From positions 1 to 46,251 of the forward strand of contig JASLDF010000073.1 in NCBI GenBank assembly GCA_030151635.1: 46,251 nt of DNA. Reading direction: 5' to 3'. The notes beneath the pieces are model-generated. The model had not been told where the DNA came from. It did not search any database and saw only the letters and a list, made by a program, of their open reading frames with translations. The DNA is from Bacteroides sp. (GTDB lineage Bacteria > Bacteroidota > Bacteroidia > Bacteroidales > Bacteroidaceae). Of the stretch, positions 1 to 8,473 are shown one piece after another (the stretch's first letter is position 1; every line of letters starts with the position of its first letter). A program made the position numbers and the translations under genes.

Positions 1-758
1 TTTGTGTTTTCATTGAAAGTATAACTCACTCCATCAATAGAAACCAGAAAATTATGATTTCTACTTTTTACACTTAGTTTAATATCCACATTGTCTTGTA
101 TAACAAATGGACGTACATTTAAGCTGTGAGGTGCAATTGGAGTTATTAGTAAGGTTTGTGAATTGGGTTCTATAATAGGCCCCCCAACACTTAACGAATA
201 GGCTGTAGATCCTGTTGGTGTGCTAATAATTAACCCATCGGATTGATAGGTCGATAGGTAAGAGTTATTGACATGAGTTTCTATTGAAATCATTGAGGCA
301 TCGTCTCTTTTTAATACTGCAATTTCATTGAGAGCAAATGGACGTTTAATTTTCTCGCCATTACAGTTTAAGTGTAAAACACATCGATTATCGATGGTGT
401 AGTTCTTCGTGTAAATATCATCGATGATGTCATCGATTTCGAATGGTGAGTTGTTTGCAACAAATCCTAACCGCCCAGTATTAATTCCAATAATGGGTAT
501 TTCACGGCTACCTACACAGCGTGCTGCATTTAAAAATGTACCATCACCTCCAACGCTAATAACGACATCTGCAGTAAAATCATTTTCATCAAATAATTCG
601 ATTTCACTTATATCGGCTTTCAAAAGGGTATGAATACTGTTATAATAATCTTTAGCCATCTTAATCTTAGCACTGCGTTCTTGCAGCGCATTGATTAAGT
701 TTTCTGTGTAGATTATTTTTTCTCCTTGATAGTTGTTACCTATGATGGCAAATTCCAT
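1..758 (-). CDS. nadK: NAD kinase, 3' end cut by window edge
   Basis: ATP-dependent NAD kinase, the cytosolic enzyme that makes NADP from NAD. Reading the minus strand from ATG at 758 gives an open frame of 252 codons running off the window. The N-terminus reads MEFAIIGNNYQGEK. The phosphate-binding GGDGT motif is at about residues 70-74 (SVGGDGTFLNAAR). It is followed by GINTGRLGF, the NE motif (ALNEIAVLK), the substrate-binding SDG and the glycine-rich TPTGSTAYSLSVGGP. The family is usually about 290 residues, so roughly 40 C-terminal residues are missing. It is divergent from pdxJ across a 104 bp gap. No frameshift was seen in the visible part. Family assignment is secure. Confidence 0.95.
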   Translation of the reverse strand, partial: MEFAIIGNNYQGEKIIYTENLINALQERSAKIKMAKDYYNSIHTLLKADISEIELFDENDFTADVVISVGGDGTFLNAARCVGSREIPIIGINTGRLGFVANNSPFEIDDIIDDIYTKNYTIDNRCVLHLNCNGEKIKRPFALNEIAVLKRDDASMISIETHVNNSYLSTYQSDGLIISTPTGSTAYSLSVGGPIIEPNSQTLLITPIAPHSLNVRPFVIQDNVDIKLSVKSRNHNFLVSIDGVSYTFNENT

Positions 759-829
759 AATTTATAGTCCTTATGCTTGCAAAAATGCTATTTTTTTTTC
801 TATTTACACCTTCTTATCACTAATATTTG

Positions 830-837
830 TAATTTTG
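830..837 (+). promoter_or_regulatory. candidate -7 element for the pdxJ operon
   Basis: TAATTTTG matches the Bacteroidota -7 consensus TAnnTTTG and ends 25 bases before the pdxJ ATG, the usual distance. No clear TTTG was found at -33. Inferred from consensus only. Confidence 0.5.
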
Positions 838-862
838 TCTACAAACATATTATTGTAATGTA

Positions 863-1579
863 ATGACTAAGTTAAGCGTAAATATAAACAAAATTGCTAC
901 ACTACGAAATTCTCGTGGTGGAGTGGTTCCCAGTGTGGTCCAGGTGGCCAAAGATTGTGAGCGTTTTGGTGCCGATGGAATTACAGTTCATCCTCGTCCA
1001 GATGAACGTCACATTACTCGTAAAGATGTGTATGACTTGCGTCCTGTAATCTCGACTGAATTTAATATTGAAGGATACCCTTCTCCTGAATTTATCGATA
1101 TGGTTCTAAGCGTGAAGCCACATCAAGTAACTTTGGTGCCAGATACACCAACTCAACTTACATCTAACAGTGGTTGGGATACAAAATCTAATCTTACATT
1201 CTTGTCAGAAATTTTGGATGAGTTTAATCGCTCTGGGATTCGAACTTCTGTTTTTGTAGACACTACTGCTCAAAATATTGAGTATGCAGCGAAAGCGGGT
1301 GCAGATCGAGTTGAGTTATATACTGAACCATATGCGACAGATTACGTTAAGAGTCCAGAGTTAGCAATTGCTCCATTTATCGAGGCAGCCAAATTGGTTA
1401 AAAGTTTAGGAATGGGGTTGAATGCGGGACACGATTTGAGTCTAATTAATTTAAATTATCTATACAAAAACATTCCATGGTTGGATGAGGTTTCTATTGG
1501 GCATGCTTTAATTGCAGATGCTTTATACCTAGGACTAGAAAAAACCATTCAGGAGTATAAAAAATGTTTATCAGAATGA
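863..1579 (+). CDS. pdxJ: pyridoxine 5'-phosphate synthase PdxJ
   Basis: Condenses 1-deoxy-D-xylulose 5-phosphate with 3-amino-2-oxopropyl phosphate to give pyridoxine 5'-phosphate, the last ring-forming step of the DXP-dependent vitamin B6 route. The 238-residue length is normal for this TIM-barrel family. The N-terminus (LSVNINKIATLRNSRGG) and the GADGITVHPRPDERHI motif with its active-site His are typical. So are NIEGYPSPEF, the phosphate-loop region HQVTLVPDTPTQLTSNSGWD and the C-terminal GLNAGHDLSLINL and SIGHALIADAL segments. It is the first gene of a compact cotranscribed-looking run. Its TGA overlaps the next gene's ATG (ATGA), so translation is probably coupled. Confidence 0.96.
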   Translation: MTKLSVNINKIATLRNSRGGVVPSVVQVAKDCERFGADGITVHPRPDERHITRKDVYDLRPVISTEFNIEGYPSPEFIDMVLSVKPHQVTLVPDTPTQLTSNSGWDTKSNLTFLSEILDEFNRSGIRTSVFVDTTAQNIEYAAKAGADRVELYTEPYATDYVKSPELAIAPFIEAAKLVKSLGMGLNAGHDLSLINLNYLYKNIPWLDEVSIGHALIADALYLGLEKTIQEYKKCLSE

Positions 1580-2292
1580 ATATCTTATTATCACTAGCCC
1601 AAGTGGCTTCAAGCCAAGTTGATGCTTTAGTATCAGAATCGGAAAACTTAGTAGAAGTTGTTCCAGAACAAATGAATCTTATTTCAATGGCCGCTAAAGG
1701 TGGCTGGATTATGATTGTCCTAGGACTGTTATCTCTTGTTTGTTTTTATATTTTATTTGAACGTCTATATGTTATTCGTCAGGCTAGAAAAAATGCTCCT
1801 GAATTTATGAATAAAATCAAAGATGATATTCTTCGTGGTGATATTGACGATGCAATTAAATATTGTGATTCTGAAAACACCCCTGTTGCAAGAATGATTA
1901 AAAAAGGTATAACTCGTTTGGGAAGACCTATTTCTGACGTTCAAACTGCGATTGAGAATACGGGTAATTTCGAGGTTGCTAAATTAGAAAAAGGACTGAA
2001 TGTTGTGGCTACAATTGCCGGTGGTGCTCCTATGATTGGTTTCTTGGGAACGGTTACGGGTATGGTGCGCGCATTCTATCAAATGTCATCTGCGGGTAAC
2101 AACATTGATATTTCTCTTTTATCAGGAGGTATTTATGAAGCTATGATTACCACAGTAGGTGGACTTGTTGTTGGTATTATTGCAATGTTTGCTTATAACT
2201 ACTTGGTTTCACTAATCAATGGTGTTGTAAATAATATGGAGTCTAAAACGATGGACTTTATGGATTTGTTGAATGAACCAGCTTCAAAATAA
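1576..2292 (+). CDS. exbB: MotA/TolQ/ExbB proton-channel family protein
   Basis: Inner-membrane subunit of an ExbB-ExbD (or TolQ-TolR) motor that uses the proton motive force to drive TonB-type transducers. I place the start at the ATG at 1576. It forms an ATGA overlap with the pdxJ stop and gives MNILLSLAQ; an upstream in-frame ATG at 1564 would add four residues. Visible features are a hydrophobic N-terminal stretch, a first membrane helix (GGWIMIVLGLLSLVCFYILF), a cytoplasmic domain, and a C-terminal pair of helices with the family signature AGGAPMIGFLGTVTGMVRAF and ISLLSGGIYEAMITTVGGLVVGI. It is followed at once by an ExbD-type gene and a TonB-type gene. ExbB and TolQ cannot be told apart by motif alone; adjacency to TonB favours ExbB. 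Confidence 0.9.
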   Translation: MNILLSLAQVASSQVDALVSESENLVEVVPEQMNLISMAAKGGWIMIVLGLLSLVCFYILFERLYVIRQARKNAPEFMNKIKDDILRGDIDDAIKYCDSENTPVARMIKKGITRLGRPISDVQTAIENTGNFEVAKLEKGLNVVATIAGGAPMIGFLGTVTGMVRAFYQMSSAGNNIDISLLSGGIYEAMITTVGGLVVGIIAMFAYNYLVSLINGVVNNMESKTMDFMDLLNEPASK

Positions 2293-2303
2293 AACAGAAT
2301 GTG

Positions 2304-2717
2304 ATGTTAAAACGTAGAACTAAAATATCGCCAAACTTTAGCATGGCCTCAATGACCGATGTGATTTTCTTGTTGTTAATATTCTTCATGATTACATCGA
2401 CTATTGTTTCTCCAAATGCTATTAAAGTTTTGCTACCTCAAGGTAAACAGCAAACTTCCGCTAAGCCTTTGACTCGTGTGGTTATCGATAAACAGCTTAA
2501 TTTTTATGCTGGTTTTGGTAATCAAAAAGAGCAAAAGATCGCTGTGGCAGAATTGGCTACCTTTTTACAGGAGTGTGCTTTAAAAGAACCTGAAATGTAC
2601 ATCGCTTTATATGCAGACGAGACTGTTCCATATAGTGAAATTGTGAAGGTTCTTAATATCGCTAACGAAAATCATTTTAAAATGGTGTTAGCAACACGCC
2701 CTTTAGATAGAAAATAA
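2304..2717 (+). CDS. exbD: biopolymer transport protein ExbD/TolR family
   Basis: Second stator subunit of the proton-driven ExbB-ExbD complex, with a single N-terminal membrane helix and a periplasmic domain. I chose ATG at 2304 (MLKRRTKISPNFSMASMTDVIFLLLIFFMITSTIV) over the GTG one codon earlier. The conserved membrane Asp that carries protons is the D of SMTDVIFLLLIFF. The C-terminal part (EPEMYIALYADETVPYSEIVKVLNIANENHFKMVLATRP) matches the ExbD/TolR periplasmic fold. Length of 137 residues is normal. It lies 11 bases after exbB and ends one base before tonB. Confidence 0.92.
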   Translation: MLKRRTKISPNFSMASMTDVIFLLLIFFMITSTIVSPNAIKVLLPQGKQQTSAKPLTRVVIDKQLNFYAGFGNQKEQKIAVAELATFLQECALKEPEMYIALYADETVPYSEIVKVLNIANENHFKMVLATRPLDRK

Positions 2718-2718
2718 C

Positions 2719-3606
2719 ATGGATAAAGATAATAAAGGAACATATATCGGTTTGGTGGCCACATTCATTATCCACCTTATCTTAATACTATTTTTAGTGT
2801 TTGCCTATTTTACTATAGCTGAACCTGAAGAGGAGAGTGGTGTTCCTATCGTTATGGGTGTTGAAGACTTTGCTCGTGGTGGTGAAAAAGTGGCTCAATT
2901 TATAGAAGTTGAAGCTATGAAAACTCCTCCTCCACCTGTAGTTCCTAAGGTTACTACTCCTGAAGTGGAAGAAGATATCATCACTCAAGACGAAGAAGAA
3001 ACTGTGGCTATTAAGCCTAAAAAAGAGAAAGCTCCTAAAAAGGAAATTAAAGTCAAAGAGGTAGTTGTTCCTAAAAAAGAGGTAAAACAACCTCCAGTTA
3101 AGCCTCAAGAACCACAAAAAACGCCCGAAGAAATTGCTGCCGAGAAAGCGAAAGCCGAAGCTGCTCGAAAAGAAAAAGAGCGTAAAGAGATGGAGGCTGC
3201 TGCTCGATTAAAAGTCGCAAATTCATTTGGTAAAGGTGCACAAATGTCAAGTAATAATACTGGAACTGAAAAAGCGAAAGATGGGGTTACTGATGTTGTG
3301 TCATCGGGTGTTTCTTCTGGTAATCAAAGTGGATATGGAACATTTGACCTTGGTGGACGTTCTTTAGGTAAAGGCGGGTTGCCAAGACCTGTGTATACTG
3401 TACCAGAAGAAGGTAAAGTTGTTGTATCTATAACTGTTAATCCTCAAGGAAAAGTGATTGAAACTCGTGTTCATCAGTCAAGTGATACAATGAATGCCAA
3501 ATTGCGAAAAGCTGCAGAAGATGCGGCGAAGAAAGCGCAATTTAACTCAATTTCTGGGTTAGATAATCAAGCAGGAACAATCACTTATCATTTTAAACTT
3601 AAATAA
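2719..3606 (+). CDS. tonB: TonB-family energy transducer
   Basis: Couples the ExbB-ExbD motor to outer-membrane TonB-dependent (SusC-like) transporters. There is one N-terminal membrane helix at about residues 10-32 (GLVATFIIHLILILFLVFAYF). A long periplasmic linker follows, with a TPPPPVVPK proline run and a Lys/Glu/Ala-rich helical section (about residues 90-165). A glycine/serine stretch then leads to a C-terminal TonB domain (about residues 220-295: RPVYTVPEEGKVVVSITVNP). Its Lys/Glu-rich codons create a long false frame on the opposite strand. It is the third gene of the exbB-exbD-tonB cluster. A TolA-like role is an alternative because TolA has a similar layout. Confidence 0.85.
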   Translation: MDKDNKGTYIGLVATFIIHLILILFLVFAYFTIAEPEEESGVPIVMGVEDFARGGEKVAQFIEVEAMKTPPPPVVPKVTTPEVEEDIITQDEEETVAIKPKKEKAPKKEIKVKEVVVPKKEVKQPPVKPQEPQKTPEEIAAEKAKAEAARKEKERKEMEAAARLKVANSFGKGAQMSSNNTGTEKAKDGVTDVVSSGVSSGNQSGYGTFDLGGRSLGKGGLPRPVYTVPEEGKVVVSITVNPQGKVIETRVHQSSDTMNAKLRKAAEDAAKKAQFNSISGLDNQAGTITYHFKLK

Positions 3607-3614
3607 TTAGAACT

Positions 3615-4160
3615 ATGGTATATTTATTTCTAGCAAATGGATTTGAAGATGTAGAAGCTGTTGCTTCTATGGATATCTTACGAAGAGCAGATATCGAACT
3701 TACTACTGTTAGTATTACTAAAAATAAAACAGTGTTAAGTGCACATAATGTTCCGATGATTGCTGATGCTTTATTCGAAGAATGTTCTTTTGATAAACTG
3801 GAAGCTATTGTTTTTCCTGGTGGAATGGGTAATGCCGAAGGTTTGTCTGCGCATGAAGGTGTGAAAAAACTTTTGTTTAAGTATAAAGATACACCGGCCT
3901 ATTTGGCTGCTATTTGTGCATCTCCTATGGTATTTGGTAAATATGGTTTATTAGATCATAAAAATGCTGTAATCTACCCTGGTATGGAGTCGCATTTAGG
4001 TGATGCTATTTATAATGATAAAGATTTTGTTGTAGTAGATGGTAATATGGTGACTGGTAAAGGTCCTGCTGCATCGATTCCTTTTGCTTTTAAATTAGTA
4101 GAATTATTGAAAGGCAAAGAGATGGTGTTGTCCATCAAAAAAGCAATGTGTTTTGAATAA
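3615..4160 (+). CDS. DJ-1/PfpI (ThiJ/YajL-like) family protein
   Basis: Member of the DJ-1/PfpI superfamily, 181 residues, normal for the YajL/DJ-1 branch. The conserved acidic residue is in the N-terminal ANGFEDVEAVA motif (E14). The nucleophilic-elbow cysteine is C101 in LAAICASPMVFG. The central FPGGMGNAEGL and the late VTGKGPAASIPFAFKLVELL are also typical. Relatives have been described as oxidative-stress chaperones, glyoxalases or deglycases, so the biochemical role cannot be fixed here. It sits between tonB and ispD with tight spacing, and its last 8 bases overlap ispD. Confidence 0.88.
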   Translation: MVYLFLANGFEDVEAVASMDILRRADIELTTVSITKNKTVLSAHNVPMIADALFEECSFDKLEAIVFPGGMGNAEGLSAHEGVKKLLFKYKDTPAYLAAICASPMVFGKYGLLDHKNAVIYPGMESHLGDAIYNDKDFVVVDGNMVTGKGPAASIPFAFKLVELLKGKEMVLSIKKAMCFE

Positions 4161-4815
4161 GAAAGCCATAATCATAGTTGCCGGTGGTAAAGGCACACGA
4201 ATGAATTCATTATTGCCTAAACAGTACATCTGTTTAGGCAATAAACCTATATTAATGCATACGATTTCTCGTTTTTATGAGATAGATGCTACTTTTAAAT
4301 TGATCGTTGTATTGCCTTTTGAAGATCATCAGTTTTGGAAAGAGTTGTGTGAAAACCATAACTTCACAATCCAACATGAATTAGCTAAAGGTGGTGAAAC
4401 TCGATTCGAATCCGTCAAGAATGGCTTGGCTTGTCTTGATAGTCAAGAATGGGTGGCCATACATGATGGGGTACGACCTTTTGTTTCTAAAGATGTTGTG
4501 GAGCGTTGTTTCTCAGAAGTTTTAGTGTCTGGAGCGGCTATTCCAGTTTTATCTGTTTTCGATACATTAAGGAGTATCAGCCTAAATGAAACTGTTGATC
4601 GTTCGGATTATTGTTTGGTACAAACACCTCAGGTTTTTTCCACTTCGCTACTACTGAAAGCATACAGCCAGCCTTTTAATGAGATGTTTACTGATGATGC
4701 TTCTGTTGTGGAAGCACTAGGTCAGAGAGTAACTTTAGTTGAAGGAAACCGAGAGAATATAAAATTAACTACCCCATTTGATTTGAAAATAGGAGAGGTC
4801 TTATTGCATGATTGA
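4153..4815 (+). CDS. ispD: 2-C-methyl-D-erythritol 4-phosphate cytidylyltransferase IspD (TTG start)
   Basis: Third enzyme of the MEP isoprenoid pathway, transferring CMP from CTP to methylerythritol phosphate. The N-terminal nucleotide-binding motif VAGGKGTRMNSLLPKQY is intact. It is followed by GNKPILMHTI, KGGETRFESVKNGL, VAIHDGVRPFVS, QTPQVF, FTDDASVVEALG and GNRENIKLTTPFDL, which together identify IspD. The only start that keeps the nucleotide-binding motif is TTG at 4153; the next ATG (4201) lies inside the motif, and no ATG or GTG is in frame just upstream. Start and stop overlap the flanking genes by 8 bases each, which suggests translational coupling. Length 220 is slightly short but normal. 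Confidence 0.93.
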   Translation: MNKKAIIIVAGGKGTRMNSLLPKQYICLGNKPILMHTISRFYEIDATFKLIVVLPFEDHQFWKELCENHNFTIQHELAKGGETRFESVKNGLACLDSQEWVAIHDGVRPFVSKDVVERCFSEVLVSGAAIPVLSVFDTLRSISLNETVDRSDYCLVQTPQVFSTSLLLKAYSQPFNEMFTDDASVVEALGQRVTLVEGNRENIKLTTPFDLKIGEVLLHD

Positions 4816-6904
4816 TTTATCGACTCGTGACATAAAATTTTTACCAGGCGTTGGTCCCCAACGTGCAGAAATCTTGAATAAAGAATTGCAAGTCTATTCT
4901 CTTCATGATTTTATTTATTATTTCCCATATAAGTATGTAGATCGTAGTAAGGTATATACGGTTTCCGAATTGTCTGGATCCATGCCTTATGTGCAATTGC
5001 GTGGTGTAATCAAAGCCTTTAGAGAGGTTGGAGAAGGAAGAACCAAACGTCTTGTTGCAAACTTTACTGACGGAACAGGATTTATCGAATTGGTCTGGTT
5101 TAGAGGTACTAAGTATGTTGCTTCGACTATAAAATTGAATCAAGAATATCTTATTTTTGGTAAGCCAACAGAATTTAATGGACAAATGAATATTGCACAT
5201 CCCGATATGGAGTCGGCAGATGATGTAAATATTTCATCCATGGGGTTGAAGCCATATTACAACACCAGTGAAAAAATGAAACGCAGGTCAATGACTTCTC
5301 AAACTCTTGAGAAGTTAATGAAATCTGCGATGGAGTTGTTGAAAGAGCCGATTCCTGAAACGCTTCCTCCTTATCTTATTAAAAGATATAGACTGATGTC
5401 TTTACATGAGGCTCTTCATAATATTCATTTTCCAAAGGATCCTCAAGCTTTAAGAGATGCAGAGCATCGTTTGAAATTTGAAGAGTTATTCTACATTCAA
5501 TTGGGGATTTTGAATTTGAGTACGGAGAGAAAAAATAAGTACAGAGGAATTCCTTTTCCCAAAATAGACTATTTTTTCAATACTTTTTTTCATAATAATC
5601 TTCCTTTTGAACTGACAAATGCTCAGAAAAGAGTACTCAAAGAGATTCGAAAAGATGTGGGGTCTGGCATACAAATGAATAGACTGTTGCAGGGAGATGT
5701 TGGTAGTGGTAAAACATTGGTGGCTTTGATGGTGATGTTAATTGCATTAGATAATAATTGTCAAGCTTGTATGATGGCTCCTACTGAAATTCTCGCAACT
5801 CAACATTTTGCTACAATTCAGGAATTTTTGCAAGGTATTAATATTCGAGTCGAGTTATTGACAGGCTCTTCTAAAAAGAAAGATAGGGAGCGTATACTTT
5901 CAGGATTGCTGACTGGAGAAGTCAATATAGTGATTGGTACTCATGCTCTAATTGAGGGAACTGTTGTATTTAAAAACTTAGGGATGGCGATTATTGATGA
6001 GCAGCATCGGTTTGGGGTAGAACAGCGAGCAAGGTTGTGGGTCAAGAATGAAAATCCTCCACATATACTTGTGATGACTGCCACACCGATTCCTAGAACT
6101 TTAGCTATGACATTGTATGGAGACTTAGATGTTTCTATAATTGATGAACTACCTCCAGGGCGTAAACCCATACGTACGATCCATCATTATGATAGTAAGA
6201 AAAAAGAGCTTTATCAACGCATAACTACTGAGCTTCAATTGGGACGACAAATCTATTTTGTATATCCTTTAATTGAAGAGAGTGAAAAAATTGACCTTAA
6301 GAATCTTGAAGATGGTTATGAACAGGTACAAGCTGCATTCCCAGATTGTAAAGTGGTTAAGGTGCATGGTAAGATGAAACCTGCAGAGAAAGAAGAACAA
6401 ATGAACTTATTTGCCTCTGGTAAAGCTGAGATAATGGTTGCTACTACCGTAATTGAAGTTGGGGTGAATGTTCCTAATGCTTCTGTTATGGTCATTGAAA
6501 ATGCGGAACGTTTTGGATTGTCTCAATTACACCAACTGCGAGGTCGAGTTGGGCGTGGTGCCGATCAATCTTATTGTATTCTGGTAACTGGATATAAACT
6601 TTCTGATGTTACTCGCAAACGTATTCAAATTATGGTTGACTCTAACGATGGTTTTGAAATTGCAGAGGCCGATTTGAAGTTAAGAGGTCCTGGTGACATT
6701 GAAGGAACGCAGCAAAGTGGTGTCGCCTTCGATCTTAAAATAGCGAATATTGCTAAAGATGGGCAACTCCTACAATATGTGCGAAACATTGCTGAAGATA
6801 TTTTAACAAATGATCCGGAACATCAACTTCCCGAGAATGCTATTTTGTGGAGGCAGCTCCATAATATGAATAACAAATCCCAGAATTGGAGAGTTATAAG
6901 TTAA
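4808..6904 (+). CDS. recG: ATP-dependent DNA helicase RecG
   Basis: Branch-migrating helicase that remodels stalled replication forks and Holliday junctions. The N-terminal wedge/OB region starts at the typical FLPGVGPQRAEIL and includes VQLRGVI and FTDGTGFIELVWF. The Walker A is LLQGDVGSGKTLVALM (about residues 290-305) and the DEQH-type box is DEQHRFGVEQR. VMTATPIPRTLAMTLYGD, TTVIEVGVNVPNA, QLHQLRGRVGRG and the C-terminal LRGPGDIEGTQQSG complete the RecG signature. At 698 residues it is full length. It overlaps ispD by 8 bases and closes the operon that begins at pdxJ. Confidence 0.97.
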   Translation: MIDLSTRDIKFLPGVGPQRAEILNKELQVYSLHDFIYYFPYKYVDRSKVYTVSELSGSMPYVQLRGVIKAFREVGEGRTKRLVANFTDGTGFIELVWFRGTKYVASTIKLNQEYLIFGKPTEFNGQMNIAHPDMESADDVNISSMGLKPYYNTSEKMKRRSMTSQTLEKLMKSAMELLKEPIPETLPPYLIKRYRLMSLHEALHNIHFPKDPQALRDAEHRLKFEELFYIQLGILNLSTERKNKYRGIPFPKIDYFFNTFFHNNLPFELTNAQKRVLKEIRKDVGSGIQMNRLLQGDVGSGKTLVALMVMLIALDNNCQACMMAPTEILATQHFATIQEFLQGINIRVELLTGSSKKKDRERILSGLLTGEVNIVIGTHALIEGTVVFKNLGMAIIDEQHRFGVEQRARLWVKNENPPHILVMTATPIPRTLAMTLYGDLDVSIIDELPPGRKPIRTIHHYDSKKKELYQRITTELQLGRQIYFVYPLIEESEKIDLKNLEDGYEQVQAAFPDCKVVKVHGKMKPAEKEEQMNLFASGKAEIMVATTVIEVGVNVPNASVMVIENAERFGLSQLHQLRGRVGRGADQSYCILVTGYKLSDVTRKRIQIMVDSNDGFEIAEADLKLRGPGDIEGTQQSGVAFDLKIANIAKDGQLLQYVRNIAEDILTNDPEHQLPENAILWRQLHNMNNKSQNWRVIS

Positions 6905-6951
6905 AAAGTATCGAAAAGTGGCACGAAACATAAAATATATGGTTTAAATCC

Positions 6952-6980
6952 TTGTATTTCTGTTTAATGTGCTATCTTTG
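6952..6980 (+). promoter_or_regulatory. promoter for ndk
   Basis: A perfect -7 element TATCTTTG lies at 6973-6980, with TTG at 6952-6954, 18 bases upstream, as a candidate -33. It sits about 50 bases before the ndk ATG in the gap after recG. Confidence 0.6.
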
Positions 6981-7030
6981 GAACGAAATTATTCTTAAAC
7001 ATCTTGTATCTAATCTTAAAAAATGTTTAT

Positions 7031-7495
7031 ATGATTGAAAAAACACTTGTTTTGTTAAAACCTAGCGCGATCCAAAGATCATTGGTAGGCGAGGTTATAA
7101 CCCGATTTGAGAAAAAGGGTTTAAGAATAGTTGGTATGAAAATGATGCAGCTTGATGATGAAACATTGAGCGAACATTACTCTCATTTATCACAGAAGGA
7201 ATTTTTCCAACGTGTTAAAGATGCTATGATGGCATGCCCAGTTATTGCTTGTTGCTTTGAAGGGGTTGGTGCGATTGCAGCAGTTCGAAAACTTACAGGC
7301 TTAACTAATGGTCGTTTGGCAGAAGCTGGAACCATTCGTGGAGATTATAGCATGAGTTTTCAAGAAAACATTGTGCATGCTTCGGATAGTCCTGAAGCAG
7401 CTGAGGTAGAATTAAAACGCTTTTTTAAAGAGAACGAATTATTCTCTTATAAACAAGTAACTTTTGATTTCCTTTATGCCAATGATGAATTTTAA
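7031..7495 (+). CDS. ndk: nucleoside diphosphate kinase
   Basis: Equalises NTP and dNTP pools by transferring the gamma phosphate through a phosphohistidine. The start is the ATG at 7031 (MIEKTLVLLKPSAIQ), which gives 154 residues. The frame stays open to a TTG at 7004, but those extra codons do not look like the family. The catalytic His is H116 in QENIVHASDS. RGLTNGRLAEAGTIRGDYS is represented by LTNGRLAEAGTIRGDYSMSF. KPSAIQR and FEKKGLRIVGMKMMQL are standard. The moderately long form with an insertion around residues 60-80 is usual in Bacteroidales. Confidence 0.96.
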   Translation: MIEKTLVLLKPSAIQRSLVGEVITRFEKKGLRIVGMKMMQLDDETLSEHYSHLSQKEFFQRVKDAMMACPVIACCFEGVGAIAAVRKLTGLTNGRLAEAGTIRGDYSMSFQENIVHASDSPEAAEVELKRFFKENELFSYKQVTFDFLYANDEF

Positions 7496-7523
7496 AATGA
7501 TACAACACTAGAAATTACATCCA

Positions 7524-8375
7524 ATGAATTTTAAGTCACTTCACGTTACATTTATAGTTTTACTTGCTTCTTTTGGAGTTAATGCGTCTGTTAATGCGCA
7601 AGATTTGATTGCACGTCAGGCACCAATTGATAAAAAATTAAGTACTGTTGATTCTCTTACACTACAAAGACAAATTGAATCTGAGAGGGATCTATATCCA
7701 GCTTTAGATTTATATGCGAATTGGTCTAGTGCATCTGTGCATAACTATGCTGGTGTTTCTATTCCAAACCAATATGAAATTGATTTGACTAGCTTTGTAA
7801 TGCCAACACCAAATACAAGGGTTACATCTAAATTTGGATACCGTTGGAGAAGAATGCACAAAGGTTTAGACATTAAAGTAAACGTAGGTGATCCTATCGT
7901 TTCTGCTTTTGATGGTAAAGTCCGTGTGGTTCGTTACGAAAAAAGAGGATATGGAAAATATATCGTTATTAGACACTATAACGGATTAGAAACTATATAT
8001 GGGCACTTATCTGATCAACTGGTTGTGGAAAATCAAGTAGTTAAAGCTGGTGAGGTTATTGGACTTGGTGGAAACACTGGTCGTTCAACAGGATCGCACT
8101 TACACTTTGAAACTCGTTTCTTAGGTATTGCTATTGACCCAGCATTAATGTTTGACTTCCCAAATCAAGATATTGTATCCGATACGTTTACGTTTAAGAA
8201 AGCAACTGCTCGTACTGCGGCTAATACAACTGCTGCATATTATAGAGTTAGAAGTGGCGATACATTATCAAGAATCGCAAGTGCTAAAGGTGTTTCGATT
8301 CGTACATTGTGTAATTTAAATGGAATCAAATCGACCTCGATCTTAAGACCTGGTCAGATGTTGCGTTGCTATTAA
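7524..8375 (+). CDS. secreted M23 metallopeptidase with C-terminal LysM domain
   Basis: Predicted murein hydrolase or hydrolase activator of the NlpD/MepM type, exported by an N-terminal signal peptide (about residues 1-25, FIVLLASFGVNASVNAQ). The M23 domain holds the zinc and catalytic motifs MHKGLDIKV (HxxxD), YGHLSDQ and GSHLHFET at about residues 110-195. The C-terminal 43 residues are one LysM repeat (YRVRSGDTLSRIASAKGVS to ILRPGQML), a peptidoglycan-binding module. The HxxxD and HLHFE ligands are intact, so it is probably an active endopeptidase rather than a degenerate NlpD. It follows ndk by 28 bases and is followed by a strong terminator. Confidence 0.9.
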   Translation: MNFKSLHVTFIVLLASFGVNASVNAQDLIARQAPIDKKLSTVDSLTLQRQIESERDLYPALDLYANWSSASVHNYAGVSIPNQYEIDLTSFVMPTPNTRVTSKFGYRWRRMHKGLDIKVNVGDPIVSAFDGKVRVVRYEKRGYGKYIVIRHYNGLETIYGHLSDQLVVENQVVKAGEVIGLGGNTGRSTGSHLHFETRFLGIAIDPALMFDFPNQDIVSDTFTFKKATARTAANTTAAYYRVRSGDTLSRIASAKGVSIRTLCNLNGIKSTSILRPGQMLRCY

Positions 8376-8394
8376 TGAATTCAAGATATAATTC

Positions 8395-8436
8395 AAGAAA
8401 GGGTACTTTATAGTTAAAGTGCCCTTTCTTTTTTTA
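8395..8436 (+). terminator. intrinsic terminator after the M23/LysM gene
   Basis: 16 bp stem AAGAAAGGGTACTTTA / TAAAGTGCCCTTTCTT with one G-U pair and loop TAGT, followed by a run of T. Confidence 0.9.
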
Positions 8437-8448
8437 TCCATAAATGCT

Positions 8449-8456
8449 TACCTTTG
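8449..8456 (+). promoter_or_regulatory. candidate -7 element for the DUF1599 gene
   Basis: TACCTTTG fits TAnnTTTG, directly after the upstream terminator and 17 bases before the next ATG. No good -33 was seen. Confidence 0.5.
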
Positions 8457-8473
8457 TGATATAAAAGTATAAA

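Noticed and set aside
2794..3117. 107-codon minus-strand frame
   Set aside because: It is the antisense of the Lys/Glu/Pro-rich linker of tonB, giving Phe/Leu/Asn-rich nonsense; tonB is clearly the real gene.
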